DNA of 64,000 nt from Shewanella halifaxensis HAW-EB4 (GCF_000019185.1 NC_010334.1:2356001-2420000); one strand, 5' to 3'. Positions 18,291-28,032 are shown, counted from the first letter of the stretch. Notes: a model not told the origin generated them from the sequence alone. A program made the numbers and translations.

Positions 18291-18352
18291 AAGTACACTT
18301 TCAAGTTTACCTTTGTCTGAAACCGGAATAAGATAAACTCCAAAGTTTACTT
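18291..18352. promoter_or_regulatory. Tandem TetR-type operators
   Basis: Two inverted repeats of the same form: AAGTACACT - 3 nt - AAGTTTACCTT (18291-18313) and AAGATAAACT - 3 nt - AAGTTTACTT (18330-18352). The right arms are nearly identical, and the centres lie about 40 bp apart. They sit between the divergent TetR and RND genes, so binding by the TetR protein is the simplest reading. Confidence 0.7.
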
Positions 18353-18453
18353 CTGTCCCAGATCCTTAATGAAACAGCGTTAATGAGCTGGGCTTGCAGA
18401 GCAAATACATATCAATAGTGGTCGCGCCGACCCTTCTTTAAGTGGAGAAATAG

Positions 18454-19581
18454 GTGAAAATGAATCTTAAACCATCAGCCTTGCACCCTTTCAAGGCAAA
18501 TTCCCTTGCAGTAAGTATCGTATTAGCCACTGTTTTGATGAGTGGATGCGATAAGGAGGAGGTGCAGGTTGTTGCTGCGCCTGTTATTAGGCCTGTACTG
18601 AGTGAAATAGTATCCAGTCAAGTGGGTGATGAGTTGAGCTTTAATGGCGTAGTTCGCGCCGCAGAGCGCGCCGAACTCGCGTTTCAAGTCGGTGGTCGTC
18701 TTATCAATATTTTGGTGAAAGAGGGTGATGAGGTTAAGCAGGGGCAGGTGCTCGCCAGGCTAGATGCACGAGATGCCACCACAGCGCTGGAGTCTGCTCA
18801 GTTGGAGCTTAAAAATACAGCGCTCGATCACAACCGAGCCCTAGTGGTGTATGAAAAGAGCCAAGCTATCTCTAAAAGTGAATTGGACACCATTACCACA
18901 CGCTTAGAACTCGCGAGAAATCATGTCGAAGATGCCACTCTTCAGCTTGAATATACCGAGCTAAAAGCGCCATTTGCTGGCATTATCGGCCGAAAATTGG
19001 TGGATAATCATATCCAGATCCAAGCGAATACACCTGTATTCATCTTGCACGATCTGAGTGATTTAGAGGTGGTGATTAATATTCCCCATAAGGTGATGCT
19101 CTCAAGCGCAATCGCTTCCAAGGCGAATGCTGAGCTGTCTGCTATTCCAGGAACCTTGTTTCCACTCGCGCTTCGCACATTCGGCACCCAAGCCGACGCC
19201 GTATCGCAAACATACCCGGTGGTATTGGGTTTTGACGATCTAAAAGGGTTTCGTGTATTGCCAGGTATGGCGGTCAAAGTGGTGCCCAGCAGTGCAAGCA
19301 CTATCCAAAATGTTAGCCCAAATGCTAGCCAAAATGCTTCAAACCTGACTATTCCGTTAACAGCTGTGGTGCCAGACAACCAAGGTAAGCAGTTTGTATG
19401 GGTGGTTGGCAGTGACAATAAAGCGCAGAAACGTTTTATCGAGTTGGGTGCGCTAAGTAAAAATCGCATTGTGGTGAAAAGTAACCTCGCAGTTGGTGAG
19501 CGGGTGATCATTGCCGGTGTCTCAAGTGTAAGAGAGGGCATGCAGGTACGCCCTTATACTGACACCAATAGCGGAGCTTAA
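18454..19581 (+). CDS. RND efflux periplasmic adaptor (lipoprotein)
   Basis: A 375-residue HlyD/AcrA-type membrane fusion protein. A lipoprotein signal ends in LMSGC (lipobox; Cys near residue 32). Biotinyl-lipoyl halves are seen at GGRLINILVKEGDEVKQGQ and ELKAPFAGIIGRKLV, with a short coiled-coil between, then a beta-barrel and membrane-proximal domain. The GTG at 18454 has GGAG 6 nt upstream; an ATG at 18460 is an alternative. The permease starts 3 nt after its stop. Together they form a tripartite pump with an outer-membrane channel encoded elsewhere. Confidence 0.93.
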   Translation: MKMNLKPSALHPFKANSLAVSIVLATVLMSGCDKEEVQVVAAPVIRPVLSEIVSSQVGDELSFNGVVRAAERAELAFQVGGRLINILVKEGDEVKQGQVLARLDARDATTALESAQLELKNTALDHNRALVVYEKSQAISKSELDTITTRLELARNHVEDATLQLEYTELKAPFAGIIGRKLVDNHIQIQANTPVFILHDLSDLEVVINIPHKVMLSSAIASKANAELSAIPGTLFPLALRTFGTQADAVSQTYPVVLGFDDLKGFRVLPGMAVKVVPSSASTIQNVSPNASQNASNLTIPLTAVVPDNQGKQFVWVVGSDNKAQKRFIELGALSKNRIVVKSNLAVGERVIIAGVSSVREGMQVRPYTDTNSGA

Positions 19582-19584
19582 CCG

Positions 19585-22500
19585 ATGGGCATTGCACGAT
19601 ATACTATTGCCAAACGCACCAGTGTCTGGGTATTAATTGCCCTGATATTGCTCGGTGGCTATATCAGTTACTTGAAGCTTGGACGCTTTGAAGACCCTGA
19701 GTTTGTTATTCGCCAAGCTGTGATCAACACGGCATACTCTGGCGCTACGGCGCAGGAGGTGTCTGATGAGATCACCGATGTTATTGAAGGCGCGGTACAA
19801 ACACTACAAGAGCTTAAAGAGGTCAAATCGGTATCCAAACAAGGCATGTCGGAAGTTACCGTTGAGATCAAACTCGAATTTGCTGGCAGCTCGGAAGAGT
19901 TACAGCAGGTTTGGGATAAACTGCGGCGCAAGATAGCCGATGTTCAGCGTCAGCTGCCGCCAGGTGCCGGGCCCTCGATCGTCAATGACGATTTTTCTGA
20001 TGTCTATGCGCTGTTCTTTGCTGTTACGGGTGAAGGTTTTACCGATAAGCAGCTACAAGACTATGTCGATACTTTAAGGCGTGATCTGGTACTGGTCGAT
20101 GGGGTGGCTAAAACGGCTACATTAGCGGAGCAGCAGGAAACGATATTTGTCGAGATCTCCAGCGAGCGCCTCGCTAAATTTGGTGTATCGGCAGAAAAAG
20201 TCTATCAGGTGCTACAGAAGCAGAATATGGTGACGGTGGCGGGTAGCATTGAAACCGATGCCATGCGCATCGCGGTGATCCCAAGCTCTGGTATCGATTC
20301 GTTTACCGATTTGAATAATCTGCAAATCGGCATTGGCGATAACAATACCGTGCTGCGCCTAGGCGATATTGCGAATGTGACACGGGGATACAAAGATCCC
20401 GCATCTATGCTGATCCGTTACAACGGTGAGCGCGCGATTGGATTTGGACTCTCCAATGTTACAGGCGGTAACGTGGTCGATATGGGCGATGCGGTAAAGG
20501 CGCGTATTGCCGAGCTGGACTCTCAGCGCCCCTTAGGCATGGATCTCAATGTTATTTCGATGCAGTCAGACTCTGTCCGTGATTCAGTCACTAACTTTAT
20601 CGATAACCTTATTGCCGCAGTTGTGATTGTTTTTTTAGTCTTACTGCTGTTTATGGGGGTACGTTCGGGGGTGATCATTGGGTTTGTACTGCTTCTGACT
20701 GTGGCGGGTACCCTGTGTATTATGCTAATCGATAATATTGCCATGCAGCGGATCTCACTAGGCGCCTTGATCATTGCACTGGGTATGCTGGTAGATAACG
20801 CCATTGTAGTGACCGACGGCATTCTGGTTCGTATGCAGCAAAACCCAGATGAGGATCGTGAGACGATTGTCTCTGAGGTTGTCGATGCGACCAAATGGCC
20901 GCTACTTGGCGGCACGGTGGTCGGAATTTGCGCTTTTAGTGCCATTGGTCTGTCACCATCGGATATGGGTGAGTACGCGGGCTCCCTGTTTTGGGTCATC
21001 CTCTATTCAATGCTCCTTAGCTGGGTGTTTGCCGTCACTATTACACCAATGCTCTGCTTCGACTTCTTAAAAGTTAAGGCACTCAAGGTGGGCCAAAAGC
21101 CGGGCCGAATAGTCACAGCTTACAGCACTATTTTGCGCTGGGTAATAGGCCATCGCGCATTGAGTTCTCTGATGCTTTTGGGCACCTTAGCCACCGCGAT
21201 ATGGGGCGTACAGTTTGTGCCACCAGGCTTTATGCCTGAATCACAACGGGCACAGTTTGTGGTTGATGTTTACCTGCCTCAGGGCTCAGACATCAAACGC
21301 ACCGAAGCATTAGTGGCCAACATAGAGCAAGACGTCAAAGCAAAAGAAGGGATCACCAATATCACTAGTTTTATTGGTGGCGGTGGTCTGCGCTTTATGC
21401 TGACCTATGCACCTGAGCCGCGTAACCCAAGTTATGGGCAGCTGCTTATTGATATTGATGATTATAAGAAAATTGCGCCTCTGCTGGGTGAATTGCAAAG
21501 TGAGCTCGATGCTAAATATCCTGATGCATCGGTTAAAGTGTGGAAATTCATGTTGGGCCGCGGCGGCGGAAAGAAAATTGAAGCCGGATTTAAAGGGCCT
21601 GACAGCCAAGTGTTGCGTCAATTAGCCGAGGAAGCCAAAGTCATTTTGCTCAATGATAGCAATCTTATTGCGGTGCAAGATGACTGGCGTCAACAAGTGC
21701 CTGTGCTGCGACCTGTGTACAGCGCCGAAGAAGCACAACGTTATGGTTTGACGACGCAGGAGATCAACCAAGCGATTGCACAAACGCTGACAGGTCGTAA
21801 TGTCGGTGTGTATCGTGAGGGGGATGATTTGATCCCAATTGTGGTGCGCTCACCTCAAAACGAGCGAAACCATCAGCGAGCCATTGAAAACACAGAGGTA
21901 TTTAGTCATACCCAGGGGGGCTTTATCCCTGTCAGCCAGTTGGTGGACTCGGTCGATGTGGTGTATCAAGATGATATGCTACGTCGAATCGACCGTATGC
22001 CAACTATCTTGGTGCAAGCCGATCCCGCGCCAGGCGTGCTCACCGCTGATGCGTTTAACAAGGTTCGCTCTAAAATAGAAGCAATCGAGTTGCCTGCAGG
22101 TTATGAGCTTATCTGGTATGGCGAATACAAGGCATCGAAAGACGCTAACGAAGGGTTGGTTATTTCTGCGCCTTATGGATTTGCGGCGATGATCTTGTCG
22201 GTGATCTTTATGTTCAACGCTATCCGTCAGCCATTGGTTATCTGGTTAACGGCGCCACTGGCCATTATCGGCGTCAGTGTGGGCTTGATTATCTTCCAGA
22301 CTCCGTTTGAGTTTATGGCTATCTTAGGTTTCTTAAGCCTTATCGGTATGATGGTGAAAAATGCTATCGTGTTAGTGGATCAGGCTGATGTTGAGGTAAG
22401 GGAGGGCAAGTCTGGTTATGATGCCATTATTAATGCCGCGCTTAGCCGCGCTCGCCCTGTACTGCTGGGTGCATTGACGACAATACTGGGTGTTGCACCG

Positions 22501-22638
22501 CTCTTGATCGATCCTTTTTTCAAGAGCATGGCTGTTACCATCATGTTTGGTTTGATGTTTGCGACCATCTTAACCCTGGTCGTTATCCCACTGTTCTACT
22601 CTATCTTCTTCCGTGTGAAGCTTGAGACAGCGCAGTAG
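19585..22638 (+). CDS. RND multidrug efflux permease
   Basis: A 1017-residue inner-membrane RND permease of the usual size, with 12 predicted membrane segments, the N-terminal amphipathic start and TM1 (SVWVLIALILLGGYI), two large periplasmic loops, and TM4 carrying the proton-relay motif ALGMLVDNAIVVTD. The C-terminal half ends in membrane helices with MMVKNAIVLVDQAD. Substrates cannot be inferred. Co-transcribed with the adaptor, repressed by the divergent TetR gene, and closed by a terminator at 22664. Confidence 0.95.
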   Translation: MGIARYTIAKRTSVWVLIALILLGGYISYLKLGRFEDPEFVIRQAVINTAYSGATAQEVSDEITDVIEGAVQTLQELKEVKSVSKQGMSEVTVEIKLEFAGSSEELQQVWDKLRRKIADVQRQLPPGAGPSIVNDDFSDVYALFFAVTGEGFTDKQLQDYVDTLRRDLVLVDGVAKTATLAEQQETIFVEISSERLAKFGVSAEKVYQVLQKQNMVTVAGSIETDAMRIAVIPSSGIDSFTDLNNLQIGIGDNNTVLRLGDIANVTRGYKDPASMLIRYNGERAIGFGLSNVTGGNVVDMGDAVKARIAELDSQRPLGMDLNVISMQSDSVRDSVTNFIDNLIAAVVIVFLVLLLFMGVRSGVIIGFVLLLTVAGTLCIMLIDNIAMQRISLGALIIALGMLVDNAIVVTDGILVRMQQNPDEDRETIVSEVVDATKWPLLGGTVVGICAFSAIGLSPSDMGEYAGSLFWVILYSMLLSWVFAVTITPMLCFDFLKVKALKVGQKPGRIVTAYSTILRWVIGHRALSSLMLLGTLATAIWGVQFVPPGFMPESQRAQFVVDVYLPQGSDIKRTEALVANIEQDVKAKEGITNITSFIGGGGLRFMLTYAPEPRNPSYGQLLIDIDDYKKIAPLLGELQSELDAKYPDASVKVWKFMLGRGGGKKIEAGFKGPDSQVLRQLAEEAKVILLNDSNLIAVQDDWRQQVPVLRPVYSAEEAQRYGLTTQEINQAIAQTLTGRNVGVYREGDDLIPIVVRSPQNERNHQRAIENTEVFSHTQGGFIPVSQLVDSVDVVYQDDMLRRIDRMPTILVQADPAPGVLTADAFNKVRSKIEAIELPAGYELIWYGEYKASKDANEGLVISAPYGFAAMILSVIFMFNAIRQPLVIWLTAPLAIIGVSVGLIIFQTPFEFMAILGFLSLIGMMVKNAIVLVDQADVEVREGKSGYDAIINAALSRARPVLLGALTTILGVAPLLIDPFFKSMAVTIMFGLMFATILTLVVIPLFYSIFFRVKLETAQ

Positions 22639-22663
22639 ATAAGCTGATAGCTATAGAAACAAA

Positions 22664-22699
22664 AGGCCGACCATTGAGAGGTTAATCAATGTTCGGCCT
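22664..22699 (+). terminator. Terminator after the RND operon
   Basis: Stem AGGCCGA-CATTGA / TCAATG-TCGGCCT with one mismatch and a run of seven T. Convergent genes flank it. Confidence 0.9.
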
Positions 22700-22727
22700 G
22701 TTTTTTTATGTGCAATAGATTTTGCTA

Positions 22728-25013
22728 TTACGCCGTAAGCTCTGCTTGTACCGCTTCTCTAACGGTTTGGATCAGCAGCGCTTTGATGTCGAGTTCCTTC
22801 ACTAGCATTCTTGCAAGCCGTGTAACATGCCTGGATAACGGCTTGCTTGGGTTAAATTCGTTATAGAGACTCAACCAAGCTGCTACCAGCTCGATTTCAT
22901 CAAAGCCGAGTTGTTCAAGCTGCGTGAGGATATTGAGAATGGCCTCATCTTCCCCCATCTCTTCAAGATCAAAAATATCGAACTCGCTGAGCCCCATATG
23001 ATTACTGGGTGTGAACTCTGCATTTAATTTGTCTGCAACACCGGTGCTGGTCGGCATTGACTCTTTAAGCGATTCTTTAATAGATTCCGTAGATTCTGCA
23101 GTCGTGTCACTACTATTGTCACTAGTACTGTAAATAGCAGCTTCACACCTTAAAAATGACGGAATGTCGAGATAGTCACGCTCACGGTGCATTTGAGGTA
23201 CCGGCTCGCTAGCGCAAAACACTATATCGCCTTCACAAATCACGCTGCCCATACCCATATAACCTGCTGGTATTTGATGGGGAACGGTGCGCATTTCAGG
23301 CAAGCCCAGATCGACTTGGTTATGGTTAGTCTTCACCAAGATACAGTGGGTATCATCGGTAATAAGCTGATATTTTAAGGCCTGTTCGATGGCTTGCTGC
23401 TTGGGGAGTGATGGGAGTCTGGCGTAAGCGGCTAGTCGTGCTAACGTGTTAAGGCTATCGGTATATTCCTGTAATTCTATACTTTGCTTGTAGCTTTGGC
23501 TTTGCTTGTCGCTCTCGCCTTGCTCAGTGTTTGAAGCGCGATTATACGCAAAAGATAATGTCGCTTGCTTAGTTGTAAGCTGCTCTAATTGCGCGAAACT
23601 GTTTACTGTATCTCCTGCAAATATCGTCGTTTGTTGGCTTAACGATTGTGACAGGGTTTTGTCGTTATTCGATTCTTCACCAAAGCGAATATCACTCTGG
23701 GTCAATTTAGACTGTTTAATGCGGCAGAAGTGCTGCACAATTCTACTGCTCATATTTTCATTGGGCGTGACAAACTCGCTGGCCCCACCGGTTTTATCAG
23801 CTAGCTGTTTTAAAAAAGCTTCACTTACAGCGCTGCCGACTCCAACGACAAAGTGACGATGATTAGATTCCTGTGCTTTGCAGATCAGTTGCTCTTCTCC
23901 CCAAATCTCACCGTCGGTGATCAACAGTATGTTAGATGCAAGCTCCGCTGGAGCAGCTGAGTCATACGCAGCGTTCAGCGCACTTAACATCTCGGTGCCA
24001 CCTAAATCAGCGTTTAAGTTAGCAAGTTCTTTGGCTGCAATGTCGAGATTAGCTCTATTTGCTTTTACAGACTCAGAGAACAAACTCTTATGATGACTAC
24101 CAAACAGTATGATGTTAAACCAATCATCTTCGTTTAATAGCTTAAGGATCTGCTTTAGTGCTATGCCGGCCTGTGTGATTGAGTCACCCAACATAGAGCC
24201 TGAGCAATCGACAACCATTTTTATACAGCGTGAGCTGGTAGTCTGTGGCAAGTCGATTTGAGGGTAGAACGAGGTCAGCGCAACAACCTTATCGTCATCT
24301 TTGCTCCACAGTCCTTCACCTGCATAGTACTTTGGCTGGGTGAACTCGACGATTAAGTCACGATCCATTGCGGCGGTTTGATTGTTGAGGCTGACTTTTA
24401 AAGACTCATTGTCATAGTGCTTGGTTATTGCATGAGTCGGACTATTTAATGCTGCGCTAGCGAGTTGTCCCTGAATGGTTAACTCAAAGTTCAGAGCATA
24501 AGGGGCTAATAACTTATGCTCCGGTACTTGATGTGGCTCTAATCTGTAATCTATCGGGTTGCCGTATCGAGGGGCTAGGGTGGTTGGTAGATAGAATCGT
24601 AATGAATCTCCCTGCCACTGATGGATCTGCGCATATTTGAATTTGATTATTGCACTCTCGCCCGCAAGCAAGTTACCCAAATTGACGCAATATAAACCGT
24701 CTTTAATTTTTGTTAGTAATACAGCGGTGTCACCCTCTGTGATAGCCTCTTCATACTGCGTTTCTGCAATCGCTCTTGGTTTAACTTGGCCTGTGAGTGT
24801 CTCGCCGTTTATCTCTACAACCAGCTCTAATAACACCGCATCTAACGGCAGCGGGAAAGTATAAACCGCCTCTATATTGGTGTTTTCGGCATTAATATAG
24901 GTCTGTTCTATGTTTACTTGTGATAACACGCCATTGAGTACAGCCTTAACATTAACCGCCTTTAAAGCAACATCTTCGCCTGAGGATGTTTTTAAACCTA
25001 TCTCATCGTTCAT
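22728..25013 (-). CDS. VIT and vWA domain protein
   Basis: A 761-residue protein with an N-terminal VIT domain (about 1-130, including QTYINAENTNIEAVYTFPLP and the GLYCVNLGNLLAGESA segment) and a von Willebrand A domain (about 262-430) with an intact MIDAS DCSGSM. The C-terminal 300 residues have a Ser/Thr-rich linker and a helical tail. It resembles inter-alpha-trypsin inhibitor heavy chain-like proteins of bacteria, but has no signal peptide, so it is probably cytoplasmic. The start lies 2 nt after the stop of the MerR gene, implying one transcript. Function unknown. Confidence 0.85.
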   Translation of the reverse strand: MNDEIGLKTSSGEDVALKAVNVKAVLNGVLSQVNIEQTYINAENTNIEAVYTFPLPLDAVLLELVVEINGETLTGQVKPRAIAETQYEEAITEGDTAVLLTKIKDGLYCVNLGNLLAGESAIIKFKYAQIHQWQGDSLRFYLPTTLAPRYGNPIDYRLEPHQVPEHKLLAPYALNFELTIQGQLASAALNSPTHAITKHYDNESLKVSLNNQTAAMDRDLIVEFTQPKYYAGEGLWSKDDDKVVALTSFYPQIDLPQTTSSRCIKMVVDCSGSMLGDSITQAGIALKQILKLLNEDDWFNIILFGSHHKSLFSESVKANRANLDIAAKELANLNADLGGTEMLSALNAAYDSAAPAELASNILLITDGEIWGEEQLICKAQESNHRHFVVGVGSAVSEAFLKQLADKTGGASEFVTPNENMSSRIVQHFCRIKQSKLTQSDIRFGEESNNDKTLSQSLSQQTTIFAGDTVNSFAQLEQLTTKQATLSFAYNRASNTEQGESDKQSQSYKQSIELQEYTDSLNTLARLAAYARLPSLPKQQAIEQALKYQLITDDTHCILVKTNHNQVDLGLPEMRTVPHQIPAGYMGMGSVICEGDIVFCASEPVPQMHRERDYLDIPSFLRCEAAIYSTSDNSSDTTAESTESIKESLKESMPTSTGVADKLNAEFTPSNHMGLSEFDIFDLEEMGEDEAILNILTQLEQLGFDEIELVAAWLSLYNEFNPSKPLSRHVTRLARMLVKELDIKALLIQTVREAVQAELTA

Positions 25014-25015
25014 TT

Positions 25016-25438
25016 TTATTCCTTACAACTTAGTTTTAGTTGCTGATATAAAGAGATAACTTCTTGTGTTAGTTGTTTTGCTTGTTCAGGCGTGAGGCCC
25101 GCTTTCATTGGATTGAGGGTTAACGATATGCCTTCATCAATATGCACATGGCTACAGACTTCTATATCGCCGGGTTGTAAACGTTTAAGGGGAGGGAGTA
25201 TCTTTTTTTCATCGTTGTCGAACAGCAGTTCTTTAATGCGATCCAGCGATAAGCCTGCATCCTGCCATTTTCGGATCTCAAGCAAACGCTCAACGTGTTG
25301 CTGAGTGTAGTGCGCGCCTCTTCCAGAACCTTCTGGGGGCTGAAGCAAGGTTTTCTGAACGTAGAATCGAACGGTTCGAGGTGTTAGCTCAACCAGTTGG
25401 CAGAGTTCATTTAAAGAATATTGGGTTAATTTTTTCAT
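25016..25438 (-). CDS. MerR family regulator
   Basis: A 140-residue MerR-type protein. The N-terminal winged helix reads YSLNELCQLVELTPRTVRFY followed by a Gly-rich wing and HVERLLEIRKWQDAGLSLDRI. The C-terminal part is helical without the cysteines of metal-sensing members. It is the first gene of a two-gene unit with the VIT-vWA protein, whose expression it presumably controls together with its own. A promoter with a 17-bp spacer is visible upstream. Confidence 0.88.
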   Translation of the reverse strand: MKKLTQYSLNELCQLVELTPRTVRFYVQKTLLQPPEGSGRGAHYTQQHVERLLEIRKWQDAGLSLDRIKELLFDNDEKKILPPLKRLQPGDIEVCSHVHIDEGISLTLNPMKAGLTPEQAKQLTQEVISLYQQLKLSCKE

Positions 25439-25468
25439 GACAGCTCATCTCGACAGTTCTTGTGTCAA

Positions 25469-25497
25469 ATACTAGTGTCGTGATAATGTTTTGTCAA
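25469..25497 (-). promoter_or_regulatory. Sigma-70 promoter of the merR-vWA unit
   Basis: On the minus strand, TTGACA (25497-25492) and TAGTAT (25474-25469) are separated by 17 bp, ending 30 bp before the MerR start. GTGTC repeats occur around the -10 region. The -35 is perfect and the -10 matches 4 of 6. Confidence 0.55.
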
Positions 25498-25618
25498 CTG
25501 CTCAAAAATTGTCTTTTTAAATGCGGTAGAGCTCTCTACTCAAGACGACAGGGAAACGAGAGGATTATGAATTATTTTGAACAGGATCCCTTCTAGGTAA
25601 TGTCAACCTGGAGGGTAA

Positions 25619-25915
25619 ATGAAAAAAATAAAGCAACAGTATCGAATACGCATTCAACTCTATGGAGTTAGTGGTTACAGTCGCGATAGGGTGGTTTATC
25701 CACTTGTGCGCAGTGGTCCACACAAACGCTTTTCTACTAAACAAGAAACAAGTTATTACTTCTTGCACATAATTGAATGCAAAGGCTACTCAGTCAAGTT
25801 CAGAGTCGCGAGAGGAAAAGGGCTACCCAATCCTTGGGGGGATTATCCCTCATATGTAGATAAGGTCGCTAAAAGCTGGAAACATATCTCAAAACGCCGT
25901 AAGCAATATTTTTAA
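25619..25915 (+). CDS. Small basic hypothetical protein
   Basis: A 98-residue, strongly basic protein (many Lys/Arg/Tyr) with no signal peptide or membrane segment. GGAGGG lies 3-4 nt before the ATG, which supports translation. I do not recognise the family; the composition would fit a nucleic-acid-binding protein, but that is only a guess. It stands alone between the MerR promoter and a hairpin at 25954. Confidence 0.5.
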   Translation: MKKIKQQYRIRIQLYGVSGYSRDRVVYPLVRSGPHKRFSTKQETSYYFLHIIECKGYSVKFRVARGKGLPNPWGDYPSYVDKVAKSWKHISKRRKQYF

Positions 25916-25953
25916 ATGACAAAGCTAAGTTATATTTAGGTGTCAATGCGAAT

Positions 25954-25979
25954 AGGCCTAGAGAGAACGATCTAGGCCT
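25954..25979. terminator. Hairpin after the small basic gene
   Basis: A perfect 8-bp stem AGGCCTAG / CTAGGCCT with a 10-nt loop. No T-run follows, so it is a weak terminator candidate. Confidence 0.45.
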
Positions 25980-26000
25980 TACTGTTCGGTCATTAAGCGT

Positions 26001-26121
26001 AAGCACTAAACATCAACACTATTCACGAATGGATCCAATTCGTCCAAATCTCGGTGAACGCCGGTTTAGCTGGTGCTGGTGGATTTAGTTCTGATCAAGT
26101 ATTGGCATAGACCTGTTTTTG
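26001..26121 (-). pseudogene. Decayed relic of the glutathione synthetase 3' end
   Basis: Read on the minus strand, this block aligns with the last 30 codons and the 3' flank of the gene at 43933-45618. Shared strings include CGGCGTTCAC and GTTTAGTGCTT, plus ATAG-CCT-TTTT at the other end. It is more diverged than the second relic at 35665-35780 and encodes nothing intact. Confidence 0.55.
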
Positions 26122-26139
26122 TTTTTTTAACTTGCAATA

Positions 26140-26163
26140 AAAAAGCCGCTAATGCGGCTTTTT
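26140..26163. terminator. Terminator after the subtilase gene
   Basis: Stem AAAAAGCCGC-TAAT-GCGGCTTTTT, bidirectional in form, 49 bp past the subtilase stop. Confidence 0.9.
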
Positions 26164-26211
26164 AGGCTATTTATGTTGATTGATTGTCGCTAGCAAGTTC
26201 AACCAAATAAA

Positions 26212-28032
26212 TTAAAACGTGACACTCACATTGCTAGAGCAGTGATTTGTACCCGCATCACAAACACTATAAGTGTACATGCCATAAGCATTTCTTAATG
26301 TGTCTATGTGGCTGCCATCATTGCTGGTTGTGGTTTGAATAAGACCATTACGATAAACATCGACGCGTCCGGTGCTGGCACCAGACCATGTTAAGCTTAC
26401 CCTGTCTTTGCCTTTCGAGAATGATGTTGTAGCGCTAAGCTCAATCTGTTCTACTGGCGCGGTCGTATTACAACCCATACTGTCGAGGTAAGCACTGGCA
26501 TCGGCGGCTTTGGCAATACCGTAACCAAAGTAATTATCGCGGCCCGACTCACCAGCATCGTATGCTGAGGCTTTTAGTGCTTCACGAATATCATTACCTG
26601 TACAGCCACTATGGTTTGACCATAAAAGCGCAGCCAATCCAGAGATAGCTGGTGTTGCCATTGAGGTTCCGCTCATGAATCCGTAGTCGCTGGCGGCAAT
26701 TTTCACCGTCATTTGTGTTGCAGCATGTAAGACGCCGCGATCGGCGAGTGTGGTACCTAGCGCTGGAATAGAGGTGATATTGGCATCACCAAGAGTGCCA
26801 TATAACATGCCATCGACATTGTTTACGATAACAGCACCTAAACCACCTGAGGCTTCACAGTTTTTAACCTTATCGTGAAAAGAGATAGTACCTCGATCAA
26901 TCAGACAAATTTTGCCATTGGCGCTCGCATCAATTGATTCGGCTATCCCCATAAAGTAGGGTTCGGCTGTTACTAGCCCGGAGTTTTCCATTGCCGAAGA
27001 GGCGATGGTTTGCCCGTCCGCATCAAGATTGGAATTGGTCGCCATGTCTTGAGGATAGGTTGATAGCGTGCTGACACCACCAGCGGTGATCTCAACGCAA
27101 CTACCATCGATAATCTCAGTTTTATTTTTCTTGCCACGCCCGGTAGAAAAGGTTGAGCAGGCTGGGAATTGTGAAAATGCAGCAATATTATTGTCTGCAT
27201 CATTTGCACCCACCATCATCACCGAGGTGTAGCCTGCTGGGTATGAACGTACATTATTACCGTCATTACCTGCTGCGGCCACTACAAGGCCACCTGAAGA
27301 GCTAAAGGTTTTAAAGGCATTTTCTTCGGTGCTATTGGCACCGCCACCACCTAGACTCATGCTGATGATATTTGCACCGGCTGCGTTACAAAGATTAGCT
27401 GCGTGTGCCAAGTCTGATGAGTAGCCCCAGCCCTGTGCATTGAAGACCTTGATAATATGCATTTCGACACCTGGTGCCATGCCAACCACACCAATGTCAT
27501 TGTCTGCTGCGCCAATGGTTCCGGCTACATGGGTACCATGAGGTCCACCATTTTCATCCCAGTTTCCGGTGCCAATGTCATTGTCACCGGTAATTGATGA
27601 CCATTCAAAATCGGGATTAGAGCGATCGAGTCCCGAGTCAATCACACAAACTTTCATACCCGCACTGGGATTAAATGTCAGCTGGTTAGCTTGCGACTGG
27701 TAAACGGCATAAGGTGTTAGCTGTGTGACGGAAGGATCGCCAATGTCATCGTTATATAACGCGAGTGGTAAGCGGCGTTGATCTTCTTCTACAAGTGTCA
27801 CATGCGGGTTATTGAGGAGTCCTTTAACAGTGCTAAGATCTTTTCCTGCAAATGTTGCTGCAATAAATCCGTTGCCGTCAACTTTAAGCTCGCCGCCCAC
27901 TTTTTTTGCTAAGGCTTTGACTAATCCCTTGTGACCTTCATCGACTTGGATGATATAGCGTTGATCCGCGGCCTGAGCTGCAAATGATAACCCTATGCTC
28001 AAGGCGATAAGAGTTTTAGTTGTTTTTCTCAT
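26212..28032 (-). CDS. Secreted subtilisin-like serine protease (S8)
   Basis: A 606-residue exported protease: signal peptide 1-21, inhibitor I9-like propeptide to about 90, then the S8 catalytic domain with Asp in VCVIDSGLD (about 131), His in HGTHVAGTIG (about 167) and Ser in SGTSMATPAISG (about 454). A PA domain is inserted (about 310-420, ICLIDRGTISFHDKVKN). The tail (520-606) resembles a fibronectin-like domain. GGAG precedes the ATG. A 19-bp palindrome shared with the metalloprotease operon lies 133 nt upstream, so the neighbouring two-component system is the likely regulator. Confidence 0.94.
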   Translation of the reverse strand: MRKTTKTLIALSIGLSFAAQAADQRYIIQVDEGHKGLVKALAKKVGGELKVDGNGFIAATFAGKDLSTVKGLLNNPHVTLVEEDQRRLPLALYNDDIGDPSVTQLTPYAVYQSQANQLTFNPSAGMKVCVIDSGLDRSNPDFEWSSITGDNDIGTGNWDENGGPHGTHVAGTIGAADNDIGVVGMAPGVEMHIIKVFNAQGWGYSSDLAHAANLCNAAGANIISMSLGGGGANSTEENAFKTFSSSGGLVVAAAGNDGNNVRSYPAGYTSVMMVGANDADNNIAAFSQFPACSTFSTGRGKKNKTEIIDGSCVEITAGGVSTLSTYPQDMATNSNLDADGQTIASSAMENSGLVTAEPYFMGIAESIDASANGKICLIDRGTISFHDKVKNCEASGGLGAVIVNNVDGMLYGTLGDANITSIPALGTTLADRGVLHAATQMTVKIAASDYGFMSGTSMATPAISGLAALLWSNHSGCTGNDIREALKASAYDAGESGRDNYFGYGIAKAADASAYLDSMGCNTTAPVEQIELSATTSFSKGKDRVSLTWSGASTGRVDVYRNGLIQTTTSNDGSHIDTLRNAYGMYTYSVCDAGTNHCSSNVSVTF

